Shown: piece after piece, positions 10,895-21,651 of the stretch | Position numbering within the stretch: the first letter of the stretch is position 1 | Layout of the letters: each line of letters opens with the position of its first letter | DNA from: Cryptomeria japonica | Taxonomy: Eukaryota > Streptophyta > Pinopsida > Cupressales > Cupressaceae | Reading direction: 5' to 3' | Length of the DNA: 64,000 nt | Assembly: GCF_030272615.1 (NCBI RefSeq) | Contig: NC_081405.1 | Location: 20,413,047-20,477,046 of the forward strand | Position numbers and translations under genes: made by a program | The notes under the pieces: generated by a model | Databases searched by the model: none | Seen by the model: the letters and a program-made list of their open reading frames with translations, nothing else | What the model was told of the DNA's origin: nothing

Positions 10895-11135
10895 AAAATC
10901 ACCCTTGGACTTGAAATGCTTAAGTAAATGGAGGATCAAGTGAAGTTGATCAAGCAAAGGTTAGCAGAGGCTAAAGATCTATAGAAGAGTTACGCAGATG
11001 ATTTGTGGTAGGGGAGAAGGTTCTCCTTTGGGTAAAACCACAAAAAAGTTCCATCAAGTTTGGTAAAGCTTGCAAGTTAACCCCAAGATATGTGGAACTA
11101 TTTAAAATCTTTGAAGTCCTTAACCTAGTAGCTTA
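10895..11135 (+). pseudogene. Ty3/gypsy integrase C-terminal part, continuation of 1703-2796
   Basis: After the TSD the frame continues as TLGLEMLK, MEDQVKLIKQRLAEAKD, KSYADD, then LVKLASLTPRYVELFKIFEVL. This is the usual gypsy stretch after the RKCRTP...W segment, up to the chromodomain-like LSPRYIGPFEI. Together with the left half it shows a single integrase gene split by the 8.1-kb insertion. Stops and indels are present. Confidence 0.85.
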
Positions 11136-11640
11136 AAGACTTTCTCAAGAAAATAATCATAATAATACCACACAATATCAAGAAAATGCGACATGGGTAG
11201 ATTGTTATTATGTGATTATGATTGGATAAACAAGTTTAATAGTTATTTTCTCATATGGATGAAAAACTCTTGATGAGTAAGAAATACTTGAAGAAGTAAT
11301 TTTGATAATTAATATTTCATTTTTAAAAGTTATTATTGGTTAAGATCTAACTAACCAATTTATTTTCATGCAAACAAGTGGATGCAAGATGTGCACTACC
11401 CTTGGAAGGGAGGGAAAGTATCATCAAGGAGAGGGTAACGAATGTTAGAAATGAGCATTACCAATGAGTCTCAGGTCTGGTTAATCGAACGTACATCTTG
11501 AGCATCTCAGCCTTGGTAGAGTAAGGTCCATATCACTCTATGGATGTCGAACCTAAGTCAGTTTGTCACCTTGTTCCGTCAGGTAGTCGGATATCCTAAG
11601 TCTGAGTTTATTCTTTTGATGTGATGAATATTTTATTAAT
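11136..11640. other. no gene; possible gypsy 3' end
   Basis: No reading frame or domain is recognised. A purine run GGAAGGGAGGGAAAG near 11404-11418 could be the gypsy polypurine tract with LTR sequence after it, but no LTR partner is visible to test this. Confidence 0.3.
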
Positions 11641-11905
11641 GTCTCTCTCTCTCTCTCTCTCTTGATTATGACTTAGTGAGTATATATATATATATATATA
11701 TACACACACATGTGTTTCATTTATACTTCTTGTGTGTGAAGGAGTGATATGTGTGTGTGTGTATACATACATACATACACACACACACACATACATGTAT
11801 ATATATACATATATATATACATATATATGTATGTATGTACATACATAAATATACATACATATATAGTATTTGTATACATATATGTGTTTGTATGTATACA
11901 TATAC

Positions 11906-11941
<36 letters not shown>

Positions 11942-12033
11942 GCATATATATATATGTATATGGTATGTATATATATGTATATGTATATGTATATATATGT
12001 GTGTATATGTATATATATGTATATTTATATGTA

Positions 12034-12081
<48 letters not shown>

Positions 12082-12485
12082 CAATATATATACATATACA
12101 TATACATACATATATATACACATATATATGTATGCATATATATGCATGTATGTGTATATGTATATGTATATGTGTATATATATATATGTATATATATATA
12201 TATACATATATATATATGTATATATATATATATGTATGTATCTATGTATGTATGTATGTATGTAGATATGCATATGTATATAGATATACATATACATATG
12301 TATATGTATATACATATACATATACATATGTATATGTATATACATATACATATGTATATGTATATACATATACATATACTATATACATATACATATGTAT
12401 ATGTATAGATATACATATACATATGTATATGTATATACATATACATATACATTTTTATATGTATATATATATGTATGTATATATA
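11641..12485. repeat. compound alternating purine-pyrimidine simple repeat
   Basis: Starts with (TC)n at 11641-11663, then (TA)n, (CA)n, (GT)n and (CATA)n tracts. From about 12280 to 12460 there are degenerate copies of a roughly 24-base palindromic unit (ACATATACATATGTATATGT). Almost every step is purine-pyrimidine. Long stop-free frames on both strands here (Tyr-Ile-Met-His repeats) are artefacts of composition. Confidence 0.97.
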
Positions 12486-12819
12486 ATACTTGGGATCTAC
12501 GTTGAAACTGTATGTGTATGGATATTAATATATCCATCTTTGTTATATGTTGATTTTATTGAAAGTGTTGCATTATGTATCTTGCTTTGTGTTTAGACCA
12601 TTGATGGTGGACATGGTGGTGACCATCTTGGTGGCCTAGTATTCTTGTAACTATTGGACGTTTTGTTCAAGATGTTGATGCTTGGTTAACACCTTCATAT
12701 CAAGCTATTAGTTATTAATATGGCATTCGATGATGTTGTGGGGGTTTTTGTTCTGATCTTGGAGTATTGTAATGCTATTATGTGTAACCTTGAGCTTTTC
12801 GCTCGGTGTTACTACTCTT
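12486..12819. other. no gene recognised
   Basis: Moderately GT-rich single-copy-looking sequence, with short GGTGG-containing words near 12605-12640. It forms the left flank of the solo LTR at 12820. Confidence 0.3.
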
Positions 12820-13624
12820 TTGGTGCAGTCATGGTGGGAGAGTCCTAAAAGAGAATAGTCTAGACCATGTAGCAAGAGTTAGCACAATGGAAACAAGATG
12901 ATTTGATGGAGGCAATGCAGAATAGAATTATTATATCATAAAATTCAATTACAAACTATCGGCATTGTGTGGGCTTACAAGATTTGACTCACGGGCTTTA
13001 TTACATACATGCTCAAATACAGTATCCTAGCTAAAGAAAGAGTGTGAGCCAACTCCGGACCTCCTAACCTTAAGATTTATCTTCTATGTTATAATGACCT
13101 CCTTCACATGCTTGATTACATTGATTTCTATGATCATTAATGATCTGCGTTGGCCCAAGATTAAACAATATCTGATGAATCAAGATATAACGTGTAAAAC
13201 AACCAAGTTGGCCTCTTCCAAAGAGATTCCTCCGGAAAATCCATAGAATGAAGTGTGGACCTAAGGGAAGGTCGCCACACACCAAGGAATGTTGGAAACA
13301 ATGAATTGAAGCTCTGTAATCTATGGAAGTGATCCACAAGATTCGCTAATAGCAAATAGGTCCAAGCGGTTCCAGTGTTCCAAGCCATAAAACTGTCTCA
13401 AACTCCGGAAGCGATAACTTGTCGAAAAAACATCCAAACGTCCCGTGGACTTAGGATAAGGTAGATGAACATGTTAACAAAAAAAATCCATATCCACAAG
13501 ATCTAGTGATCAAATGCAAAGAAACACAAAAAGAAATGTTGAAACTACAAAGCAGGAAACAAACTAAAAGAAAATGGTTTTGGTTGATGCAAGATTGCCA
13601 AGAACCAGGGATGCTCTTGCATCA
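12820..13624 (-). repeat. solo LTR of the gypsy family seen at 17103 and 22985
   Basis: Shares the left-end block (TGCAGTCATGG, AAGAGAATAGTCTAGA, CATGTAGCAAGAGT) and right-end block (TTGATGCAAGATTGCC, GGATGCTCTTGCATCA) with the two LTRs of the gypsy element further right. About 805 bp, diverged. No internal region of that family flanks it, hence solo. Flanks TCTT (12816-12819) and TCTT (13625-13628, read as TCTTC) agree over four bases. Confidence 0.7.
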
Positions 13625-14118
13625 TCTTCTGGGAGACATATGTTGTGGTCATATTTCTCTTGGTGATATTTTTATTCTCTTTCTATGAAGAACTCATTAT
13701 TGAATTTGTTTAGTTATCATTGTGTTGGAGTGGATCTTTGTGTGTTGTGTATTTATTTTTGCATGGGTAGTTGTTGTTTGTGAGAGGAGGCAAATTGATT
13801 GTCTTGATCCCATGGAAGTCTTGAGGCTTATTTCTCTTCTATCACTTCTCATGAAAGAGATTTTACTCTGATATGTTTAATGTCATTCTGTAATATGCTT
13901 TTGTCATTTGATGTTGTCTTATTCTGAAAGATACATGCTTGAATATGCATAGTTGATGCTTCTTTTGTTGATCAATATTTTGTTATGAATATGATTTGAT
14001 TAACCATTGAAAAGAGGATTGGATTTCAAACTTTCGTTCAACATACTAAGTCATAGTATAATTGGAAGGAACTCTGCAAACTCTATCCTAGCCATGAATC
14101 AGATAGGTGTGTTTACCA
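13625..14118. other. no gene recognised
   Basis: AT/GT-rich sequence between two solo LTRs. It is probably continuous with 15415-16735 before the solo LTR arrived. Confidence 0.3.
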
Positions 14119-15414
14119 TGTTGGAATTACTTATCTGAGTTGTCATTGATGTCAAATCCGGTGATTCAGATTGGTTCGGATTAATATGTGATATAAGATC
14201 TGTATGTGCTATGTCGTATATGTTGAGTTGTAGAAAAGTGGAAGATAGGCATGTATACAAAAAAATTTCTATTGTTGTTGTTGTCGCAGTCTTTAATATG
14301 ATTATTGCTCCAAAATTATGAGGACATGAGTAGTTGGATGTAAGAGTTTTGGGTGTTGGTTGTGGCATTTGGTCTTGTGCTTTGGAATCTATTCTTCGAA
14401 TGTCATGCTTTAGTTGAATGTTTGGATATGTTGTGATGAACAGATTCTTGTGCTCTAGTTCTCTTTGGTTTCTATGTCTTTTGGTAATATTCATTTGGTG
14501 GCTTGGTTTTCATGTTTTGTATCATGTAGTGTTGACTTAGATCGTGATCACTGTGCATAGGAATTTTTGGTCTTAGCTATGATCCAGTTGTTCTATTTTG
14601 TGCTCTCGTAATTGCAGCATTCTGGTACCATGTTGTTTTGGTACTTCAAGGATTTGTTCATTTCTGGATTCACCAACTTTGAAGACTTATATTGGTATTC
14701 TTCTCCGATGATTGTGGTGTGTATCCTAATCATTAAAGTGTTCTTTTGTAAAGTATCGTAGAGGTTGACTTGATGTATATTTCCAAATTGATACACACAC
14801 ATATATGGGATCTCCTTAGGGTCTGAAGTATGTGTGGAAGTGTATGCATGAAATATGAATTGAGTATGTTGCAAAGGAGTAAGTTACCAAGAGCGAAGGA
14901 TATATGTGGTAAGTGATAGAATCATAGAGTTGTGTTCATTATGAGCAGGTTGGTGCAGTGAGTTGGTGAAGTCTTTTGCAGAAGTTCTTAACCAGATCTA
15001 TTGCAAGTAGTTTATCTATTGTTAGAGCTTTAACTGGAACTGATTTCATGCATGTGTAGATGCAATTTTCTCAGTTCACTCTTTTTGGCAATAAGTTGAT
15101 TATATCTGAGGAATAAGCTCTCCGAGTAGTGAGCCCTATGGCGGTGAGCCTATTTTTGTAACCTCATATAACTAGTTATATTATCTTGAGAGATAACCCT
15201 CTCTATGATTTTTCCCTTATTGGGTTTTCCACGTATAAAAATTTGTGGTGTCTTTTTATGTGGCTGTATTATGCAATTCATTTATATTTTTCATTTCAAG
15301 GATAATTAAGATTAAGTTAAGATAAACATATTATCTATTTCAATTTTAGAATTTGAGTAGAATACTGATTCACCCCCCCCCCCCCCGGCCCTTAGTAGTC
15401 TAGTTTGTTCAACA
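14119..15414 (+). repeat. solo LTR (copia-type) with perfect TSD TACCA
   Basis: 1296 bp from TGTTGGAATTAC to TTGTTCAACA, flanked by TACCA at 14114-14118 and 15415-15419. It contains the U5 block ATTTTTCCC...GGGTTTTCCACGTATAAA (about 15208-15240), a GAGAG/CTCTC hairpin just upstream (15188-15203), and GATTCA followed by a 14-C run (15373-15386). It is related to the solo LTR at 26032-27310. No internal sequence remains, consistent with LTR-LTR recombination. Confidence 0.9.
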
Positions 15415-16735
15415 TACCATTATGGTTAAGTTGATTGTTTGATCTTGAGATTGAATACTTTATTCTGAAATTGAGTTTCTTGATTAACAAATGTATTCCT
15501 TGTTGAATTGCATTGTTTTTCTTAACTGGTTATGAAATGAATCAAACCATGTTCTTGGAATTATGTTGTTTTGTTTGTATTATTGCATAAGTCCAAACCT
15601 TGTGATTTTGGGTTAAATATGTTTTGTATCTTTTGAAGGATTGTTAGTAAGCCAACTAGATTAGTGTGAAGAATCTTGAATAGACATTAACTTATTAATA
15701 ATCCATGCTTGAATGCTTAAGAAAGATTTCTTGCCTGGGAGATTATAGGGAAGTCTCTCTTTGAGCATAGTATACACAATACCTTTCTAGTTGAGTCTTT
15801 GAGGGTCAGTTGGACCCATGTATTTGATGCAAGTATGCAACCTTTCTATGTAAACTGAGTAAGGGTGGTGAACATGGACAACACTCAACATTCTAATTAT
15901 GGAAACCTTCACCAAGGTAGCACAATAGATTGCATGTGTCTATCAGTTCATAAGAGTTAGATGCACTACTAGCCAGAGTGTCATACAAGTTAGGAGGTAC
16001 CTTCAATGTATGACTGGTCAATAAGTGTAGATTTTAAACACCAAGCTCAGAGGCTCATTGGAATTTGTTCCATCTTTTATCTACTTCCCCCATGAAGGTT
16101 CAGGCCATTCCAGTAGGAAATGGCATGGGGGACTTAGGTCCATGGTTGGGCAGAAAATCCCTTGATGATGCTCTCCCTCTCCCTTATGATCTGTGATATG
16201 CTTTTGGCAACGAAAAGATTAAATTTTGTGATCTCTTAACTCTCCCTCTCTAATTTCTCTAATTATAAAAATTGAATGATGTTAGTTAATGTTTCCCTTT
16301 CGTTGAAATGATTAGTTAATTATAGTTATGTTAGTTAAAATGGTTTCAATTTCATTTGAACATATATTTATTTATGAGTTTAATTTCTTGTTTAAGGAAA
16401 GTTAATTAAATTTCTATCTTAGAATTTTTTAGTTGTTACAACATGGATGTAAGTCAAAATAAGAAATTCATTTGTGAGTGCGATAAAAGGAACCAAATGT
16501 GTTGAATACACTTATTACACTAATCTATGAGATGAGGTATGCACAAAAAATAAAATGATCACATAGTCATAAGGAAATAAATACAATAGCAATAAACCAT
16601 AACACAATAATTTTTGTGGGGAAAATCCTCTTAGGAAAAGAACTCCACATTTTAAAGAAACTCAATGTATTGTTTAATTATTAAAGGTTGCAATACTCTT
16701 TTTTTATTTTTGCACTTTGTAAGAGTATCACCTAT
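15415..16735. other. no gene; possible old LTR debris
   Basis: No ORF or domain is found. The stretch 15960-16200 has a repeat-like, locally GC-richer composition (ACTAGCCAGAGTGTCATACA, TAGGAAATGGCATGGGGG) and may be part of an old LTR, but no partner copy exists in the window. Confidence 0.3.
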
Positions 16736-17071
16736 TGCAAGGTGTGTGCCCTTGATCTCCTTGTGTTGTGCAGCATAGCGCTCGGATTTGTGACATGGCT
16801 TAACCGCCACTTGTGGATTATATAAGTCTAGTGGCTATATCAGGCATCAATAGGTCAATCATTTGGTGTAACAACAATCATACTTCTAACAAGTGGTATC
16901 AGAACCTGGGTTACAGGTTCAAACCTCCTTGCTTGCGTTGGGGGGATTAATGCAAGGTGTGCGCCCTTGGTCTCCTTGTGTTGTACAATGCAGCACTCAG
17001 GTTTGTGGCATGGTTTAACCGCATCGTGTGGATTCTATAAGTCTAGTGGTTGTATTGGGCATTAACAGGTC
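16736..17071 (+). repeat. 121-bp direct duplication around a tRNA-like segment
   Basis: Copies at 16736-16856 and 16951-17071 both begin TGCAAGGTGTG and run to AGGTC, with about 80% identity by eye. The 94-bp spacer holds GTGGTATCAGAACCTGGG followed by GGTTCAAACCTCC, which looks like a tRNA 3' half or Pol III B box, or a variant PBS. It could be a SINE or a tiny LTR-like unit with a PBS next to one repeat. Confidence 0.6.
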
Positions 17072-17102
17072 TAGAGTAATTTTAGCGATAGAATAGTACT
17101 TG

Positions 17103-17897
17103 CTAACACATCCATAACCCAAAGAATCCTCAAAGAGAACAGTCCAAATCATGTAGCAAGAGTAAAACAACAATAGCACAAACATAAAACATAGAAAATG
17201 CAATCAGAGACTACCACATCATCATATATTCATTAAAGAACATTCGGTTACATGCAAGCTCACATGCCCAGTTACAAACTACATTCCAGAATACAACTCA
17301 TCCGGATCTCCAAGAGATATCCAAATTATAAATTATGAATCTAGATCATCATACTACTTCCCTATATTTTGATATATCCCAAAGGATAACATACAATAAT
17401 ATATATACCATCTGGAACACATCTCGGTCAGCCATAAAAGATCACATTATCCAAAGTAGGAAAAAATGAAACGTGTAAAATTAGGTCGGCCCCAAAACAT
17501 GAAGATCTCCTCTGCCAAGAACGCAAATGAAATGTGGACCACCAAGGAAGGTCGACCAAGGGCCCAAGAACATAGATAAAGGCTTCAAATGGATCTTCAA
17601 GCCAAGAAATCACTCTGCATGAGAAGAAATCTCCAACTAGCCGATAGGCTCAAAAACTGCTCTCGGACCAAGAACAACTAATCCAGAAGCCAGAACTCAT
17701 TGGAAAAGAGTCCAAATGAACTGAAAATCTGGAATAGGAAATAAGAACACATCTGGAAGCCAAGAATCTAATCCACAATAGAAAATAAACAACTACCAAA
17801 GAATTCAGGAAGGAACACAAAATAAGAACAACTAAAAGGAAAAATATATTTTTGGTTGATGCAAGATTGCTCATCGACCGGGTATGCTCCTACATCA
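17103..17897 (-). repeat. 3' LTR of minus-strand gypsy element A
   Basis: About 795 bp, aligned end to end with 22985-23794 (CATAACCCAAAGAATCCTC at the left, TTGATGCAAGATT...GCTCCTACATCA at the right). The left end has CACA where the other copy has TGCA. Outer flanks are CTTG at 17099-17102 and CTTG at 23795-23798. Confidence 0.85.
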
Positions 17898-18649
17898 GAC
17901 ACCCCAGGTAGGAAAAGATGTTCCATGAGAGGCAACTCATGAACATCAGAAAGGATTTGGGATATAGATCCCATGCTCATTTATGATCCAAATGTCCTCT
18001 TTGTTTGTAAATTCTTCCTTCTTAACCCTTCTAGTAACTCAAGTGAATTTTCCAATTTTTCCACTCCTCCTCTTCCTCTTTGCTTTATATCTGCACATTG
18101 TTTGTTTTTACCACTCTCTTTCTTCTGTAAATCTGATATGTTTCTTCCACCTGAATTATTCTTGTCTACCACCACAATTGTAGTCTTGTTGCCATCCGTT
18201 GCCACCTTGCTAATAGACTCATTCGCAAGATCCATCTTTAGATCCATACCATCATCTGGTACAACCTTTGCAACTTGTTTCTCAATACTACAACTCTTTG
18301 CAAGACTCAAATTTTTCACTTTGTTCTCTTTATCCTTCAAAGAAGCCAAAGTGAAATTTTTCTCATCCTTCTCAATAGTCACCAATTTCCTTCTACAATC
18401 ATAGTAGCTCCTCTATCATACTGGCCAGGTCTACCCAGCAAAACATTACAAGCACTCATAGGCACAACATCACACAAGACTTCTACTTTGTAAGGCCCAA
18501 TATTAAAATCAACCAAGCACTTCTCTCTCACCTCTACCACATGGTCATCTTATAACCAACTTACCTTATAAGGACAAGGATGCTTAAGCCTCTTCAAACC
18601 AAGCTTCTCTACCATCTCCTTAGATACCAAATTTTCAGTACTACCACTA
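17898..18649 (-). pseudogene. gypsy A protease domain and linker, interrupted
   Basis: Read on the minus strand from 18649: TENLVSKEMVEKLGLKRLKHP, then EVLCDVVPMSACNVLLGRPGQYDR. This is the plant gypsy aspartic protease downstream of its DSGS active site. A Lys-rich linker follows (VTIEKDEKNFTLASLKDKE, to about 17981), then the element jumps to a short unrecognised end and the 3' LTR. Reverse transcriptase, RNase H and integrase are missing, so the copy is internally deleted. The active-site codons lie on the other side of the nested copia element, in the gag portion at 21652. Confidence 0.8.
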
Positions 18650-19622
18650 TGTTGGTATTATGGATGTGTTGCATTGGTTCAGTGACTTATGCATAGTCAC
18701 CTGTATACCACTCACTCGATAGGTTATATTGTTCATCGGCACTGAGGATGACTTGTTATCATCTGGAGATCACTTGGTTATGTTGAAGACATGGTTTGGA
18801 CACTTGGTTTTGTTACTTTGGTTATTAGTCTAATCGGGTTGACATATTTACTGTTAGTGGCAAATTGGCCTAGGTTATGGACCGGCATGCATTATCTATT
18901 CCAGATCAGCATGACACATTACAAAGATGATTTAATCAATTGGATATTGTTGTAAATATATTGAGCCGACATGATGCATCACATCTTGACTTATCTGTAA
19001 TTGATTTAATTGTAATATTCTTAATTAGCCGGCCTACACATTTGGTCTTAGGTTTTGGTATATATGTAAGATCTCATATGTGAGATGAAGTAAGGAAGTA
19101 TGGTATTGTAACATGGTATGTGCGAATATTAAAGATTATATGAGCAGACCATAGAGAAGGTTCAAGGAAGGTTTCAAGGTGATTATCAGAGCTTAACCGG
19201 TACTAAATCCAGCATTGGAGATGCTACTTTGAGCAGTACATTATCATTGGATTTAATCATCCAATTGTAGTCAGTGTGACTCCTATTTTGTGATTGAGCA
19301 GTGAGCTCTAGGTGGTTGGCCTTTCTGCATGTGCAGACCCCATTTGTATACATATACTATCTGCAGTAGTATCATTTGATTGTGGGTAAGGTTTCCCACC
19401 ATGGTTTTTCTCCTTAAAGGGTTTCCACGTACAAATCTTTGTGTTATGTGTTGTGGATGTTGTTTCTCTTTATGTTATATGCATTGAGTCTCACCGGTAT
19501 TAATATTAACTGCTAATCTATCAATCGACATTAAGTATCAAGTTTGATTAAGTTATATTTGGTTGAAATTAATAGACAATTGATTCACCCCCCCCCCTCT
19601 CAATTGTCTCTGGGTCCTAACA
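18650..19622 (+). repeat. copia 5' LTR (973 bp)
   Basis: TGTTGGTATTATGG to CCTAACA. It contains the hairpin GTGGG/CCCAC (19382-19399), the block CATGGTTTTTC...GGGTTTCCACGTACAAA (about 19400-19435) and GATTCA plus a 10-C run (19588-19597). Confidence 0.92.
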
Positions 19623-19624
19623 AT

Positions 19625-19636
19625 TGGTATCAGAGC
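19625..19636 (+). other. primer-binding site, initiator-Met tRNA
   Basis: Perfect TGGTATCAGAGC two bases after the LTR end. Confidence 0.93.
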
Positions 19637-19679
19637 TAAGTCCTCTTTTTACAGAAGTTTAATAGCTTGAGGAGATTCT

Positions 19680-21250
19680 ATGGCAACTAACTTTTTTAGG
19701 AAGGATAGTCTGAAACTTGATGGAACTAACTATGGAATATGGAAGATCAAAATGGAGACACATCTAAATTGCATTGGAAAAGACATATGGGATGTTACAA
19801 AGAATGGCTATGTTGGTCCTACACTGAATCAACCTAATCCACCAACATTGGGTAAGGATCAAGAGAATGTTTGCAAAGCAAGAGAAGCACTCTTGAACGC
19901 CTTGTCAAATCAGCAAATCATGAGATTATCAGACCGATCTACTGCTAAAGCTATTTGGGATAAATTGGAGACATTGAATGAAGGAGACACCACTGTCAAA
20001 ATTGCAAAACTAGAATGCTTTCGGGTCAGGTATGAAAATCTGAAAATGGAAGAAGATGAAAGAATTTTTGCTTTTATGGAAAGGGTTAATGAATTTTTTT
20101 AGGAATACAATGTTGTGGTGGTTCCTTAAGTGAAGATGAAATTGTTTCTAAAGTTTTGAGAGCATTGCCACCGGCATACAAAATGAAAGTAACGGCTATT
20201 AATGAGTTAAGAAAAATGCCTAATACATTAGTATCTAGAGATACCTTGGTTGGAAAACTTTCAGCATTTGAGCTTGAGGAATTTGGTCATGTTGCTACAA
20301 TTAAGATAGATTTAACCTTCAAAGCATCATCATCTACATCATCATCATCATCATCTGATAAATCTGATTGGAAAGCACTTTATGCAAGAGAACTTGAAGA
20401 TATCAGGAGTGAAAATTAAGAACTAGAAGAACTTGAAGCACTATTTGCAAGGAAAATACCTAAAGGTCCTATTGGAAGTAAGTATGAAGGTAAAGCACCA
20501 TTTAAATGTTTTAACTGCAATAAAGTTGGTCATATGGCATCTAGATGTCCTGATAGACATGCAAGATTAAGAGAAGAAGCTAAAAGAACATATAAGCCTA
20601 ACCCTGAATACCACAGATACAGATTTAAGAAGAATAGAGACAAATCATGTTACTATGTTGATGAAGGAGTTACTGATGATTCTGATGAAGAATTGACAGA
20701 AAATGGATGGGCTTTTATCGCAATAAAATAAGATCAATCGGCACCTACTGTTCCACCGGTAGAGCAGGCCCTGGCAGCTAAAATTGAAGAAAAGGATGAA
20801 TGGATTATAGATTCCAGATGTTTACATTATATGACTGGTGATAAAAGTAAATTCTTATCTTTTCAAGAATACAATGGAGGTCTCGTAAGATTTAGGGATG
20901 ACAAAGCTTGTTTGATCAGAGGAAAAGGCACTATATCTTTTGATGGTAAGCACAATACTGACAATGTTTATTATGTTGAAGGTTTGAAGCATAATCTTTT
21001 GAGTGTTGGTCAATTAGTTGAAAAGGGATTTCAGTTACAATTCAAGAATGGTAAATGCAAAATCATGAATAGAACTGGTTTGGAGATTGCAACCAATAAT
21101 CAAACTAGAGGTAGTATCTTTCATTTGAATAACAGTGAAAACATATGCTTGATTGCACATATTGATGAAAGTTGGTTATGGCATAAAAGACTTTGTCATG
21201 TGAATTTTAATTGCATTATAAAGATTAGTTCATCTAAGGAAGTAAGGGAT
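19680..21250 (+). pseudogene. copia gag-protease-preintegrase, broken and truncated
   Basis: ATG 19680 opens a typical copia Gag (DGTNYGIWKIKMETHL; the UBN2/Retrotran_gag_2 type). A frameshift sits in a T run near 20094-20100, after which the frame resumes with CCGGSLSEDEIVSKVLRALP. A TAA lies at 20417. The zinc knuckle CFNCNKVGHMASRC is at about 20509-20550. The protease active site reads DSRCLHYMTG, so the usual DSG Gly is Arg. The domain continues through DNVYYVEGLKHNLLSVGQL to the GAG-pre-integrase signature LWHKRLCHVNF and stops at KEVRDLD, where the deletion joins to LTR sequence. In a live element these would make virus-like particles and process the polyprotein; this copy cannot. Confidence 0.9.
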
Positions 21251-21651
21251 TTGGATTTAATCATCCAATTGTAGTCAGTGTGACTCCTATTTTTTGATTG
21301 AGCAGTGAGCTCTAGGCGGTTGGCCTTTCTGCATGTGCAGACCCCATTTGTATACATATACTATCTGCAGTAGTATCATTTGATTATGGGTAAGGTTTCC
21401 CACTGTGGTTTTTCCCCTTATAGGGTTTCCACGTACAAATCTTTGTGTTATGTGTTGTGGATGTTGTTTCTCTTTCTGTTATATGCATTGAGTCTCACCG
21501 CCATTAATATTAACTCCTAATCTGTCAACTGGCATTAAGTGTGGTTTACCAGTATTAAGTATCAAGTTTGATTAAGTTATATTTGGTTGAAATTAATAGA
21601 CAACTGATTCACCCCCCCCCTCCTCCTCTCAGTTGCCTCTGGGTCCTAACA
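21251..21651 (+). repeat. copia 3' LTR, right part only
   Basis: Aligns with 19247-19622 of the 5' LTR from TTGGATTTAATCATCC to CCTAACA. It carries a short extra GTGGTTTACCAGTATTAAG near 21541-21560 and a 9-C run at 21612-21620. The left 600 bp of this LTR are deleted. Confidence 0.9.

Larger units (their letters stand above)
18650..21651 (+). mobile_element. Ty1/copia element nested in gypsy A protease, 3' deleted
   Basis: Begins TGTTGGTATT and ends GGGTCCTAACA, with perfect TSD CACTA (18645-18649 and 21652-21656). It contains a 5' LTR, PBS, gag, CCHC knuckle, protease and GAG-pre-integrase region. A deletion then removes all of integrase, RT and RNase H, and most of the left half of the 3' LTR. 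Sequence resumes within the LTR at 21251. It cannot move on its own. Confidence 0.93.

Noticed and set aside
11608-12596. Several long ORFs on both strands (over 200 codons)
   Set aside because: They are translations of alternating purine-pyrimidine simple repeats (Tyr/Ile/Met/His only), open in most frames for compositional reasons.
17973-18404. 143-codon plus-strand ORF
   Set aside because: Antisense shadow of the gypsy A linker; the minus-strand reading matches retroelement sequence.
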